The position numbers and the translations under genes were made by a program. Positions 1 to 10,286 of a stretch of 64,000 nucleotides of DNA are shown here, piece by piece; position 1 is the first letter of the stretch; each line of letters opens with the position of its first letter. This DNA is from Pisolithus tinctorius. Lineage: Eukaryota; Basidiomycota; Agaricomycetes; Boletales; Pisolithaceae. A model generated the notes under the pieces. It did no database searches, was not told the origin of the DNA, and saw only the letters and a program-made list of their open reading frames with translations. The DNA is taken from contig JANFAH010000073.1 in assembly GCA_024663395.1 (NCBI GenBank), forward strand, positions 1-64,000, written 5' to 3'.

Positions 1-47
1 CTCTTCCATCCTCTGCCTGTGCGCTCGAGCTCGGCCATCCTGGCTTC

Positions 48-1067
48 TCATGCATCCTCCCTCCTCCTCATCTCCACCCACTCTGCCCAGGTGCGGTACA
101 GCGCCCACTCGTTGGCTGTCTGCTCTGTGGCCACCGCCATCCGCTCCGCTGCCTCTGCCATCCTCTCAAAGGCCAGCACAGCGGTCTCGTGCGCTTCAGC
201 CTGCTTCTCCATGGCCTGCAGCTGCCGCTCCCTCTCCCACTCCACCCACCACCCGTGTGTACTCCTGCCCCTGAGGGACCCTCAAGCGGTGTCGCAGGCT
301 CGTCTTCTTCTCCGCCCGCCTCCCGCTTGTCATCCGCCTCTTCCGTCTCCATCGCCCTCTCCTTCCCCTTCCCTCACGGTCTCTTCTTCTTCTCCCCATG
401 TGAGCTCCCTGTTCCTGCTCTTTTCCGTGATGGCCCTGCCACCACGTCCTCCCTCATCCAGCTACTACCTTCTTTTTCTTGTGACAGGGCAGGCAAGCCC
501 TGGTCTTGCCTTGCCCCGCTGTCAAGCTCGCTACACAGCGAGTACAGGGGGGCCGCCTGGTCGTGGTAACCACCACAGAGGTCCCAGGGACCCTCTGGGC
601 GGTGTTGACATCATACACCGCGCCGCATAATCTAAGAAAATAAGACTGCAAGTCAGCTCCGCCTGACTCACAGCACTCACCACTCACCTTTGTGCGGCCT
701 CATCCTGCCTGGCCTGAGCCCTCTCTTCAGAGGCCCTTTGCCTCTGCCTTTCTGCCTCCTCCTCTGCCGCCTTCTTCCTTCGAGCCTCCTCTTCCTCCTC
801 TGCTCTCTTCCTCCACTCCGCCTCCAACCTCTCCTCCTCCACCTTCCGCCTCTTGGCCTCCTCATGCTTGGCCTTGTGCTCTGCTTCACGTTTCTCTCTC
901 TCTCCGCTTGGTCTCCTCTCGTTGGCGCGCCTTCTCCGCGGACTTCTCCCGCTCAGTGTCGGTGGAGTCATCAGTAAGGACGACCAGTTCTTCATCTGCG
1001 ACTTGAGAGTAGTCGCGGATGTGGCCGGGGGTTGGCTGGGGGTGTTGCTCTGGCGCTGGGAAGGCAT
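48..1067 (-). pseudogene. Antisense coiled-coil / Cys-cluster gene of element F
   Basis: Read on the minus strand, 1067-688 gives a long charged segment rich in E, R, K and A, typical of a coiled coil. It ends at a good splice donor (AAG|GTGAG at 688/687). The next open stretch (687-454) contains C-x2-C-x13-C-x2-C followed by KKKK, and 245-48 gives a second E/R/A-rich helix. Frame changes and stops interrupt it, so it is not intact. The same order (charged coil, intron, cysteine cluster, tail), on the strand opposite to the retroelement and just before the polypurine tract, occurs in element J at 56111-57165. That makes this a conserved extra gene of these gypsy elements rather than chance. 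Function unknown; a DNA-binding role is an inference from the cysteine cluster. Confidence 0.55.
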
Positions 1068-1260
1068 GATGATGGGAAGAAAGGACGAAGGTTCAGTACC
1101 CTAACACGTGTTTTTTAAGCAGTACTTCGAACTCCGACGGAGCTCCGCCACAGCTAAAGCCATTATCCTCGAGGCATCAAAGTAATTTCAAATGATCAAC
1201 TCGTGTTGATCTCGTTCCGTACATATGGCCTTCAGGGGTTCAGGCCCTAAGGGGGGGCAC

Positions 1261-1974
1261 TGTCATAACCGTGCATTCATCATAGGTCTTTACTCACTCT
1301 GCAACCTTCTCCACCGGTCATTCGCTCACTCCGCACCAACTCCGCCCACCTTCTATCATCTACAAACCATCTCTGCTCCGACTGTTGTCGGACTTGTGTT
1401 TCTCTCCTACTGGACCGAGCGGTCCATTCTCTGAGGGATCATGTGACTACCTTCACAGTCAGGTACTCTGCAGCGTGCTCACCACATGGCCCAGCATCTG
1501 GACTATTTCCTTTTCTAGATGTTCTGTGTTACCCATTCGTATGTCCTCCATCTACCCTTCATTCGTCATCCAGGAAATTTTACTTGAAAATTTATGAGTC
1601 TCTGTATGTCAGTTCCGATTCCAGTTACTGTACCTCTGTAGCAGTATAAAAGCATGTACTGTACTCTGCTGTTCTTCAGTATGAATATCAACTTAGTTCC
1701 TACTCCCTCTGATTCTGTCTTCTGTCTGTCAGAGCTATCTCCAACTCTCCTTCTGTACTCTCCCTCTGAAATACGAGGGCTGAGATCGTGCAAGGGGGTA
1801 GCACACGAGCTAAACCCGACGCCCTCACTCCACTCCGCCTTTGTCTCGGCAGTCTTCGTTCCTGCCAACACTCCGCTAGTCGGAGTTCTGTCCCTGTGTG
1901 TTGGACTTGCTTCTGGACCCTCCTCTAGACCTTATTAAGCATCGGAGTTGGTCAGAGTAGGCCCAGACTTGACA
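1261..1974 (+). repeat. LTR-F (3' LTR of element F)
   Basis: 714 bp, starting TGTCATAACC and ending GACTTGACA. A TATA-like AGTATAAAAG lies near 1646. A second copy is the solo LTR at 35914-36579, and a 170-bp fragment is at 34153-34322. A segment near 1820-1880 is missing from the 35914 copy. Confidence 0.85.
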
Positions 1975-2820
1975 TCATAGTTGAGTTCTGGTGCAGTCAT
2001 GGTATGGGAGTAGAAAGTGACTGGGTGGAGTTCACTGTCAGAGCAGGTGAGCAACAAAATGCCAGCAATGGCATAGTTGGAGGTGTCAGTTTCAACTGTA
2101 AGCAGAGTGTCAGGGACCCAGTGAGTGAGAATAGGAGTGGAGCTGAAGGCATCCTTCAGGCAGAGGAAAGCAGAGTGGCATTCCTTGGAAAAGTTCCAAG
2201 GAGCACCCTTTCATGTGAGGCGAGTGAGTGGAATGACAATGTCAGAGTAGTTATTAATGAATTGTCTGTAGAAATTTGTGAAGCCGAGGAAAGACTGGAT
2301 GTCTTGCACCTTCTGCAGCTCAGGCCAGTTGTGGACTGCCTGAACCTTCTTGGCAGACATGGTGAGACTGGAGGGAGAGAGAATATAGCCAAGGTACTTG
2401 ACAGAGTCAGAGTGGAACCCACACTTCTCTGACTTGGCATAAAGACCATGCTATTGAAGGTGGCAGAGTACCTCTTTTATGTGATTGCGGTGCGACTCCA
2501 TGTCCTGCGAATAAACTAGGACGTCATCGAGGTATACCATGATGCAGACATTGAGCATGTCTGCAAAGATGCTATTAATGAATTGCTGAAAAGCCACAGG
2601 TGCATTTGTCCAACCGAAGGGCATTACCTGCCACTCATAAGAACCATAATGAGTGTGGAAAGTGGTTTTCCATTCATCTCTGTCTGTGATGTGGACCAGA
2701 TGATAGGCATGGCAGAGGTCGATCTTTGTGTAGACTTTGGTGCAGCTTGGAGATGAGCAGCAGTGAATAGCGATCTTTTTCATGATTTTATTGAGTCCTT
2801 GATAGCCTATGCAGAGGCAG
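1975..2820 (-). pseudogene. Element G: RT core and RNase H fragment
   Basis: Translating the minus strand from 2820 gives the RT palm: YTKIDLCHAYHLV, then MPFGWTNAPVAFQQF, then YLDD in VYLDDVLVYS. The connection/RNase H region follows, with KYLGYILSPSSL-type, SFLGFTNFYR-type and TDTSNYAIAGIL-type sequence, ending at APELNY next to the LTR-F insertion. This is Ty3/gypsy pol. The catalytic YLDD is present, but the piece is cut at both ends by insertions and carries an in-frame stop in the connection. Confidence 0.8.
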
Positions 2821-3397
2821 TGTAGGGAGTAGTATACTCCCTGAGGCCAAAAGGGATGCCAACACCAAAATTCTGCTGTTACCAAAGTCGACCCCTATCA
2901 AAGTTCCACATCTGTTGTCTTCGGAATTATTGCATCAGCCTCATGCATCTGCCTCGTGCATCTGCCTCGTGCACTGCCTCACCCATTGAACCTTCAGAGC
3001 TCCCCTGTCCATCAATACACACACCATCATCATCCTGGAATTCTGTGTCAACATCAACCTGACACATGTCTATCTGGAATTCTGCAGTCGTGTCACCTCA
3101 ACCTCCACCTCGCCATGTAGCCAGGAAATCACACAGATCATCAGTAAAAACTCTGGTTACCTCTCTCACTCTTCTCCTGCGAACCTTTCTCTGCAATGTG
3201 AGTACCCCCTTGCATCTATGGCCTCTATCCTTCATGCACTCCATGGTACGATGTACACTTGTCCTGTTGGAAGATACCCATCTTTTCCCATTTGTTTTTC
3301 TCGGTTACTACTTAACAGTTTGTCTTCACATGATTCTGTATGGCTTTGATGTCTGACATGTCGCCCTCTTTGTTTTTCGGAATTTTGCTTTACCCAC

Positions 3398-5252
3398 TGT
3401 GAGTCAAAGTGTGGAAAGGTGGTGAAAACCAACCAAAACCAACACAAAAGACAAATGTAAAGCAAGTGGTGGTGTGCCTCCGTGGAACCTGGAGTGCAGA
3501 AACCTAAGAGGGGAAACTTCAATGGCAGGGGTGCTCCTGGCGCAAGTCATCGATGAGTTACACAGGAGAGGATGAATGAATGCTGATTGAGAAGGGGATG
3601 CTGAACAGAGCAGGGGTGTTCAGCCGAAAGGACTTCTGGAATGATGGACTTTGATACAACGTGCTCCTGGCACAAGTCATTGACGAGTTATGCAGGAGTG
3701 GATGGGTGACTAAGCAAACTTGCTGACTAAGTGTGGGGATAAAGCTTCAGATGAATGATGGAGGCAGATAGACCCCTTCGTGGAGCTTCAACTACCAATG
3801 ATATGAATGGAGACAGATAGACTCTTCTGAATGAGCCTCAACTGTCGACAATGAGTTATGCACTGAAGAACTGACTGACTGCTGAGTGAATGGCTTCTGA
3901 TTGCTTCTTGGTAGCTAAGTACATGGGGGTTATATACTGAGGGGGAGCACAGCTTGTGACAAACAAGGCACAAACACTTGGTAAGTAATGAGTAAGGACT
4001 GAGTAATCATGATGAGTAAGCAAGAAATGAAAAGTAAGCAAGCAAAGAAGATTGGTAAGTATTGGCAATGAATGAGTCAGGGATAGTCAAAATATCACAA
4101 AATGAGTCAATAGAATCAGAAACTGAGTAAGTGCACTGATATCACATTAGGGGGTGGTGATGCAAGTTAGATCTTGGTGGAGACATCTCTAGATCCAAAG
4201 ACAGCATGACAGATGGACAGTGTTTCCAGATAGGGAAGTATTAACTCCAGAATTGAAGGGCATGAGTCAGGTGTCAAAGGGGGCTAGGGTGTTGGGGGTC
4301 TGTGGGGAAATGAGAGCATATGCGATCACGTCTCCCACCCTTCCATCCTCTCAGCAAAGTTAACAAAAACTTCATGAATGGGGCTCTGATGGAGGAGGAG
4401 GAGAAGGGGGGATGTCTTCTGCTGGATCCTGCAGTAAGAAGGCAAGATGCATGTCATACTCGTCATGAATGTGATCAGGGAGGCTGGAGGACAGTAGATT
4501 ATACTGCAGCTGTCACAATGCAGGAAGAATGATGGACGAGACTGGAACAAAACGGTGCAGGGAGCAGGGAGGAATGATCCATATGCTTCATCAACTGGAG
4601 AGACTGAAACGACCACATAAGACCTTTCTAACCAAGTGACAGACCTGAGGCGACCAAAGAACATCTTTCTGGAAGTCATACTGACAAGGAGAACATGCTG
4701 ACCAAGCTGCATGGGATGAGATGGGGCTGACAATGACAGGATGAACCAGGGGGCTTCAGGACAGAAGCTGGTGGGAATGCCTGGCAGATATATGTAGCCA
4801 CTGTCTCTGGCAAATGAGACAAGTGAGATGATTGACGAAGAGGTGGCCATGATTGATGGACTTAGCGAAGTGAGCATCTGATGGATGGAGTGCTGTAGAA
4901 ATGCGCAGGGTGCGAGGATCCTCTCCAAATTTGGAAGGAAGAATTGTGGGGCTGAGCACTTTAAGCGAGTGTGACAACCAAGTTGATATCTTTGGAAATG
5001 GCAGAGATACGATGAAAACCGGGATGCCATACACAGGTGCTAAAAAACCTTTAATGTGCACTTAACTTGCTTCCTCTTTTCTCTTAGCACTGATGACTCG
5101 TTCTTGTGCGAAGGATAACTGTTAACGTCTGACAGTCTTTCTACACATGAGGCCTTTAGTCTTCATCTGCATGCTTGGGCATTGTGCACAACTCGTCAAC
5201 AAGTTAGGCAGAGTCAGCTGTAACCATGTCCACAACACCTTTGTGTGTGACA
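3398..5252 (-). mobile_element. Repeat family E, copy E3
   Basis: 1855 bp, oriented by its internal ORF. It shares terminal sequences (TGTCACACAC ... TTTGACTCACA) and internal order with E1 (32343) and E2 (6136): ORF, pyrimidine/purine tract, TATA-like TATATAAC, long AT-rich tail. It lies within solo LTR-B; the uninterrupted sequence is seen at 58100-58120. E3 is the most diverged copy. No clear target duplication. Class unresolved; see findings. Confidence 0.7.
4326..5061 (-). pseudogene. E-family ORF, decayed copy in E3
   Basis: This corresponds to the 220-aa ORFs at 32535-33197 and 7089-7757. Shared blocks such as YLPGIPTSF, SLSAPSHPMQLGQHVL, SMTSRKMFFGRLRSV, ERSYVVVSVSPV and EAYGSFLPAP are recognisable. 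The start and end are in other frames, so frameshifts are present. No domain recognised. Confidence 0.6.
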
Positions 5253-5716
5253 CTGCCCCACATTTCTCCAATCAGTACCTTACTATCCATGTACTATATA
5301 AGTCCGCCTTAGCGACGAAAAAGAATCATCTTTGGGACTCACCATCCATGTCATATGTGAGTCTAAGGTGTTCTAAGTGCCCTTGCATCCTCTGTGTCTT
5401 TGCATCACTTGCATCTACTGTGTCTTCTGTGTCTTTGTGTCTTTGATCTGCTAGTTCCTTGTTTTCTCTCCTGTGTGCCTAATTTGTCTTGGAGTTACTT
5501 TGTTGGGTCAAGATTGTCTCTTGGAATTTCAGAAGCAAAGTCTATTCCTACCTACAACTCTGTGGAATTAAATTCTGTGCTCTACATTTGACTCTTCAAC
5601 CGACTCTTTCATTGTACTCTACATCTCCTTCCTACTCAGCACCCCTTGGGTCGAGCCTAGGGATTTCCCCTACAGCCTTCCCCTATCTGCATGTGACCCA
5701 GAGGTAGTGTCCCACA

Positions 5717-6135
5717 GCAGAGTGAACTGTCCTTCTTCTTTATGAAGAGGACAGGGGCACTGAGAGTGGAGGTGGACTGTTTGATGAAGCCATAGTCAAG
5801 ATGCTCATCAACAAAGGTGTGGAGAGCTTCAAGCTCTGGCAGAGAAAGAGTAGATTGTGCCAATGGGCGGAGAGGCTCCTTCCTCAAGGTTGATCTTGAG
5901 ATCAAATGAGCAGTGTGGCGGAAGTTTAGTAGCCTTGTCTTTCCTATAGACATTGGCAAACTCGTGATACTCAGGAGGGACCAAGGAGAGGTCAGGAGGC
6001 AGAGAGGAAGCAGAGGATGCATGAAGCTTCACATCATCAGTGGAGAGCTGCAAGTGGAACTGTCTAGAGCCAGGGAGCACAGGCTCTGACATATGCAGCA
6101 GCATTGATGAGTGAGATGAGTGGAGCAGAGTGCAG
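5717..6135 (-). pseudogene. Element G: pol segment before RT
   Basis: On the minus strand this gives the spacer and RT start: LINAAAYVRAC-type, FHLQLS, PPEYHEFANVYRKDKA, LPPHCSFDLKINLEEG, IYSFS, LHTFVDEHL and APVLFIKKKDSSL. It is collinear with element J 49860-50260 (same motifs with changes). It has frameshifts, and it is cut by E2 on its 5' side and by solo LTR-B on its 3' side. Confidence 0.75.
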
Positions 6136-7938
6136 TGTGAGTCAAAGTGAGGTTCAGTGGTGGAAAGCAACCAAAACAACACAAAAGACAATGAAAGCGA
6201 GTGGTGGTGCGCCTATGTGGTACCTAGATGGTGGAACCTTTGATTGGGAAGGGTTTTTGCAAGCTACAACACTCAAAGATGAGTGCTGAGGGTTGGGGAT
6301 GCTCCTGATGAAGAAGGGGCAGGAATGTGATAGAATGCGATGGGGTACTGCTGTCAGCCTACAGAAGGATGGATGGCGACTTAATTCAATGCTCTGAGCT
6401 GCACTGAGCTCAGGGAGGACTTGGAGTGAAGTATATGATGATAGACAATGATAAGCAAAGTAGATGATAGTTAGACCCTTAATAAAGTCTCAACTATCAA
6501 GGCTGATGAATGATTTACTGAGAGATGATAAAATGCGAGCAAGAGGGGCTCTCTGATGTCTTCTTTTTTTTTGCTATCTAAGTACAGTGATTTATATACA
6601 GTACAGGTGTGTTGCCTATGGAAAACAAGGTGCAAACACTTGGTAAGTGATTGGTAACTGATGAATAAGGAATGTAAGTGGTGGGTAGTCATCTTAGAAA
6701 GCATTGGTGAGCATTGGTAAGGATAAGTAAGCCAAAAAGCGAAGAATCAGTAAGCAAAGTCAAAGATTGGTAAGTATTGGCAATAGGTGAGTCAAAGACA
6801 GTCAGAATGTCAAAGTATGAGTCAAGTAATGTCAGGAACTGGGAAAGCGCACTGGAATTGCATTAGGGGGAGGCTGTGCATGTCACATCTTGAAGAGATT
6901 GCCTCTGGGCCAAAGTGGGATGACAGAGAGGCAGCACTGATCTGATGCCGATATAGTACATCCAAAAGTGGACAGGGTGAGTCAGATGTCAACAGGGGTC
7001 AAGCTTTGGGGGTCTGTGGGGTGACAGAAGCATAAGGGATCGCAACTTTCCCCCCCTTAACTGTCCTCTCAGTGAAGCAAGTAAAACTTCATGAATGAGG
7101 CTCTGTTGGAAGAGAGGATGAAGGGGGAGCGTCTTCTGTTGTATCTTGCAATAAGGAGGCAAGATGTGCATCATACTCATCATGGATGCGATCAGGGAGA
7201 GTGGAGAACAGTAGATTATACTGTAGCTGTTGCAATTTTGGAAGAATGATGGATGAGACTGGTATGAAGACATTGCAGGGAGCAGGGAGGAAGGATCCAT
7301 ATGCTTCTTGGACTGGAGAGACTGAAACAACCACATAAGACCTTTCTAAGCAAATGACAGACCTGAGGCAACCAAAGAATGTCCTCCTAGAGGTCATACT
7401 GACAAAAAGAACACACTGTCCAAGCTGGATGGGCTGAGAGGGGGCAGACAAGGATGGGATGTACCAGGATGCTTCAGGATGGAAGCTGGTAGGCACTCCT
7501 GGTAGATATACATAGCCATGGTCCCTAGCAATGGGGACAAGTGAAATGATTGATGTGGAGGCAGCCATATCAGAAGAATTAGCAAAATGAGTGTCTTTTG
7601 GAGGGAGTGCTGTAGAAACATGTGGAGTGCACAAATCCTTTCCAATTTTGGAAGGTAGGATCGCGTGGCTGAGCACTACAAGCGAGTGTGGGAATGGTTT
7701 CGTTATCTGCAGAAATGGTGGAGATATGTTGAAAACCAGAATGCCATACATGGGCACTTAAAATTTTCATCAGCACTTAACTCACTTCCTTCCTTTTTCT
7801 TTGGCACTGACGACTTGTTCTTGTGTGAGGGATGACTGTCAACATTTCTGGCTGTCCTTCACATGAGGGCTATGGTCTTCATCTCCATTCATCAGCTGCA
7901 TCCATGTCCACCTCACCAAACACCTTTGGTGTGTGACA
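6136..7938 (-). mobile_element. Repeat family E, copy E2
   Basis: 1803 bp with ends TGTCACACACC (minus-strand 7938) and TTTGACTCACA (6136). It is inserted in the proline-rich spacer between protease and RT of G. The G reading frame resumes on the far side. Very similar to E1 over its full length. No obvious target duplication (flanks TGCAG and GCCAA). Confidence 0.75.
7089..7757 (-). CDS. E-family protein, unknown function (222 aa)
   Basis: An open frame of 222 codons, nearly the same in length and sequence as 32535-33197 in E1. Recognisable blocks are HAILPSKIGKDLCT, YVYLPGVPTSF, APSQPIQLGQ, SMTSRRTFFGCLRSV and LLFSTLPDRIHDEYDAHLASL, with a Ser/Pro-rich C-terminus. I recognise no domain, signal peptide or membrane helix. 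Persistence of the frame in two inverted copies suggests it was coding when they moved. It is followed by an A/G-rich tract at about 7055-7070 on the coding strand. Could be an accessory gene of a long-LTR retroelement or of an unclassified element. Confidence 0.5.
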   Translation of the reverse strand: MPMYGILVFNISPPFLQITKPFPHSLVVLSHAILPSKIGKDLCTPHVSTALPPKDTHFANSSDMAASTSIISLVPIARDHGYVYLPGVPTSFHPEASWYIPSLSAPSQPIQLGQCVLFVSMTSRRTFFGCLRSVICLERSYVVVSVSPVQEAYGSFLPAPCNVFIPVSSIILPKLQQLQYNLLFSTLPDRIHDEYDAHLASLLQDTTEDAPPSSSLPTEPHS

Positions 7939-8200
7939 GCCAAGTTGGTTGGAGCTGCAGTCAGAGCTGCAGTCAGAGCAGAGGGTGTCAGATCCAGAGT
8001 GGAGGTCACAGTGGAGGGTGATGGAGGCACCTGGGGCATTGGCATTCCCTGTAGCGGTGGTTTAAATGATATACTGCCCAGTACCCAGTCAATTGACAGA
8101 TTGAAGCAGGTGAGCCAGTTGTGTCCTAATACAGCGAACAAGAAGAATCCAACAGAGTAACATAGAATGAAACAGAATTGACATCACCGGAAGGAAAGCG
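7939..8200 (-). pseudogene. Element G: protease C-terminal half
   Basis: The minus strand reads FPSGDVNSVSFYVTLLDSS, a frame slip, then LGHNWLTCFNLSIDWVLGS, i.e. the C-terminal half of a gypsy retropepsin, followed by a Thr/Ala/Pro-rich linker. Element J has the same order at 49570-49700 ([16 protein letters not shown] ... [16 protein letters not shown]). The N-terminal half is at 32110-32342, on the other side of the KDZ transposon. Joining the two outer flanks restores the frame across the insertion site. Confidence 0.8.
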
Positions 8201-8207
8201 GAGGGAA
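8201..8207. other. Target duplication of KDZ transposon, left copy
   Basis: GAGGGAA, repeated at 32110-32116. The pair lies inside the split protease gene of G, and one copy is needed to restore its frame. This is strong evidence for transposition with a 7-bp duplication. Confidence 0.9.
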
Positions 8208-8449
8208 CACTTCAGTCACCCCCCCCAGGGGACCTATTAGGTTCATATATTCTTATAGATGTATCCACCTAATAGGTGTTGACCACCTGGGTATTCCCAG
8301 TGACTGCTGGAGATTTGCCAGGCCCTGGAGATTCTCCAGAGCAAGGTGTCAGACATGGACTTTCTCCAGGATTATTACATCTATAACAGAGTGCCTGGGG
8401 TCCAAATGGGGCTTTCCCCAGTGAGTTAATAGACCTATTTCCTGGGTAT

Positions 8450-9060
8450 CCTGGGGGATTCTCCAGCCTAAATGGACCTGTTCCCAGTGCATCCTGGGGG
8501 ATTCCCCAGCCTAAATGGACCTGTTCCCAGTGCATCCTGGGGGATTCTCCAGCCTAAATGGACCTGTTCCCTGGGCATCCTGGGGGATTCTCCAGCCTAA
8601 ATAGACCTGTTCCCAGTGCATCCTGGGGAATCTCCAGCCTAAATAGACCTGTTCCCAGTGCATCCTGGGGGATTCCCCAGCCTAAATGGACCTGTTCCCT
8701 GGACATCATGGGGGATTCCCCAGCCTAAATGGACCTGTTCTCTGGGCATCCTGGGGATTCTCCAGCCTAAATAGACCTGTTCCCAGTGCATCCTGGGGGA
8801 TTCCCCAGCCTAAATGGACCTGTTCCCTGGATATTCTGGGGGATTCCCCAGCCTAAATGGACCTGTTCCCTGGGCATCCTGGGGGATTCTCCAGCCTAAA
8901 TGGACCTGTTCTCTGGGCATCCTGGGGGATTCCCAGCCTAAATGGACCTGTTCCCTGGGCATCCTGGGGGATTCTCCAGCCTAAATGACCTGTTCCCAGT
9001 GCATCCTGGGAGTTTCCCAGCCTGAATGGACCTGTTCCCAGGGCATCCAGCCCAAACAGA
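8450..9060. repeat. 43-bp minisatellite (left)
   Basis: About 14 tandem units built on CCTAAATGGACCTGTTCCC followed by a variable 7-9 bases (TGGGCATCC or AGTGCATCC) and TGGGGGATTCYCCAG. The GGGGGATTCCCC core is a near-palindrome. Long open frames here are side effects of a period that rarely makes stops. Confidence 0.85.
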
Positions 9061-9479
9061 CCTATTCCAAGATGATCATGGGAACCTCCAGTTCAAATAG
9101 ACCACCATCACAGCATGAAGGATCAATCAAAATGATTTGGAGTCTCCATGTTGCTGACAGGAGTGTGTATCATGCCAAGTACCTATTTCCATGGAATCTG
9201 ATTTGAGCACTATATACAATATGAATTGTGAAAAAGTATGGCCATAGACCACTGAGGAAAGACTGGTGACATCTGATGGAGGGAGTAGAATATACTTGGT
9301 GATGGTGATTGCCCAGGCACAGCAGACATATACTTTCACCATGCTTCCCAAGCCTTCAGTGATCTCCAGTCCTGGCCATTGCATACAAGTCAAAGATTGT
9401 CCAAGTGTCATTGGAATTTTCCCACCCACTCTGGGCATCCACAGGGATGCAGCAGATCCTCCAGGCAATGCTTGGAATT

Positions 9480-10110
9480 TCCCAGCCAACTCCTGTCTCT
9501 AGGGGCTCTCCTAGCAATGCTGGGGATTTTCCCACCAACTCTGGGGATTCTCCAAGCTATGTCCTGGGGATTCCCCAAGCACTGCTGGGGATTCTGCAAC
9601 CCACTCTGGGGATTCTCCAAGCACTGCTGGGGATTCTCCAGGCAATGCTGGGGATTCTCCCACCCACTCTGTGGATTCTCCAGGCAATGCTGGGGATTCT
9701 CCAACCCACTCTGGGGATTCTCCAGGCAATGCTGGGGATTCTCCAACCCACTCTGGGGATTCTCCAGGCAATGCTGGGGATTCTCCAACTGACTCTGGGG
9801 ATTCTCCAAGCTATGACCTGGGGATTCCCCAAGCACTGCTGGGGATTCTCCAGGCAATGCTTGGGATTCTTCAACCTGCTCTGGGGACTCTCCCACCCAC
9901 TCTGGGGAGTCTCCATGGTATACTGGGGATTATCCAAGTTCTGTCTTGGGGATTCTCCAACCTGCTCTGGGCATTCTCCCACCCACTCTGAGGATTCTCC
10001 AAGCTATACTGGGGATTCTCCAAGTTCTGACCTGGGGAATCTCCAGGCAATGCTGGGGATTCTCCCACTCACTCTGGGGATTTTCCCAGCAATGCTGAGG
10101 ATTTCCAATG
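9480..10110. repeat. 21-bp minisatellite (left)
   Basis: Tandem units of GGGGATTCTCCA plus a 9-base variable part (GGCAATGCT, ACCCACTCT, AGCACTGCT). The period of 21 is divisible by 3, so all frames stay open and produce false 7-residue repeat proteins. Same family as 29650-30890. Confidence 0.88.
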
Positions 10111-10286
10111 CACTATGTGCATTCTCTTGTTAGTTTAATCAATCATAATGCTTGACCCAGCAGGAGGTCAAAGGCATTGCAGGTCACCATAAAACAGAGT
10201 TCCTTAGGGTAACATTGAATGTAGATCGCTCATACATATCTTTTCTCTGGGCACAAACTATTTATTGATGAAGCTTAGGTATGCAT

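Larger units (their letters stand above)
1..1974 (+). mobile_element. 3' end of gypsy element F (body lies left of window)
   Basis: Seen: a purine tract (CTAAGGGGGGGCAC, 1247-1260) directly precedes a TG..CA LTR at 1261-1974, the normal order at the 3' end of a + strand LTR retrotransposon. Upstream lies a coiled-coil gene on the opposite strand, the same arrangement as in element J. The right flank (1975 on) is the RNase H coding region of minus-strand element G, so F is inserted in G. The left target-site copy is outside the window, so the duplication cannot be checked. Gag and pol of F are not in the window. Confidence 0.8.
2821..5716 (+). repeat. Solo LTR-B interrupted by repeat E3
   Basis: The ends are TGTAGGGAGT (2821) and GTCCCACA (5716), flanked by a 4-bp direct repeat GCAG (2817-2820 and 5717-5720). 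It sits between the RT start and RT core of G. Without E3 (3398-5252) it is about 1.04 kb. It matches the LTR at 47100-47308 plus 57812-58628. The + orientation is inferred from a TATA box (CTATATAAG, near 5298). A solo LTR is the usual product of LTR-LTR recombination. Confidence 0.8.
8208..10110. repeat. Left terminal inverted repeat of KDZ transposon
   Basis: Near-identical in reverse to 29650-32109. The order from the outside is a unique 250-bp tip (TATTAGGTTCATATATTC ...), a 43-bp tandem array (about 8450-9060), a unique spacer (about 9060-9420), and a 21-bp tandem array (about 9480-10110). The arrays differ in copy number between the two ends, while tip and spacer are about 95% identical by eye. 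Confidence 0.88.

Noticed and set aside
8450..9060. Regular repeats that could suggest a CRISPR array
   Set aside because: Units are contiguous with no unique spacers, sequence is eukaryotic, and the array is part of transposon inverted repeats.
9405..10133. Long open frames with ILQAMLGILQPTLG-type repeats on both strands
   Set aside because: They are translations of the 21-bp minisatellite; the period divides by 3 so every frame is open. Not genes.
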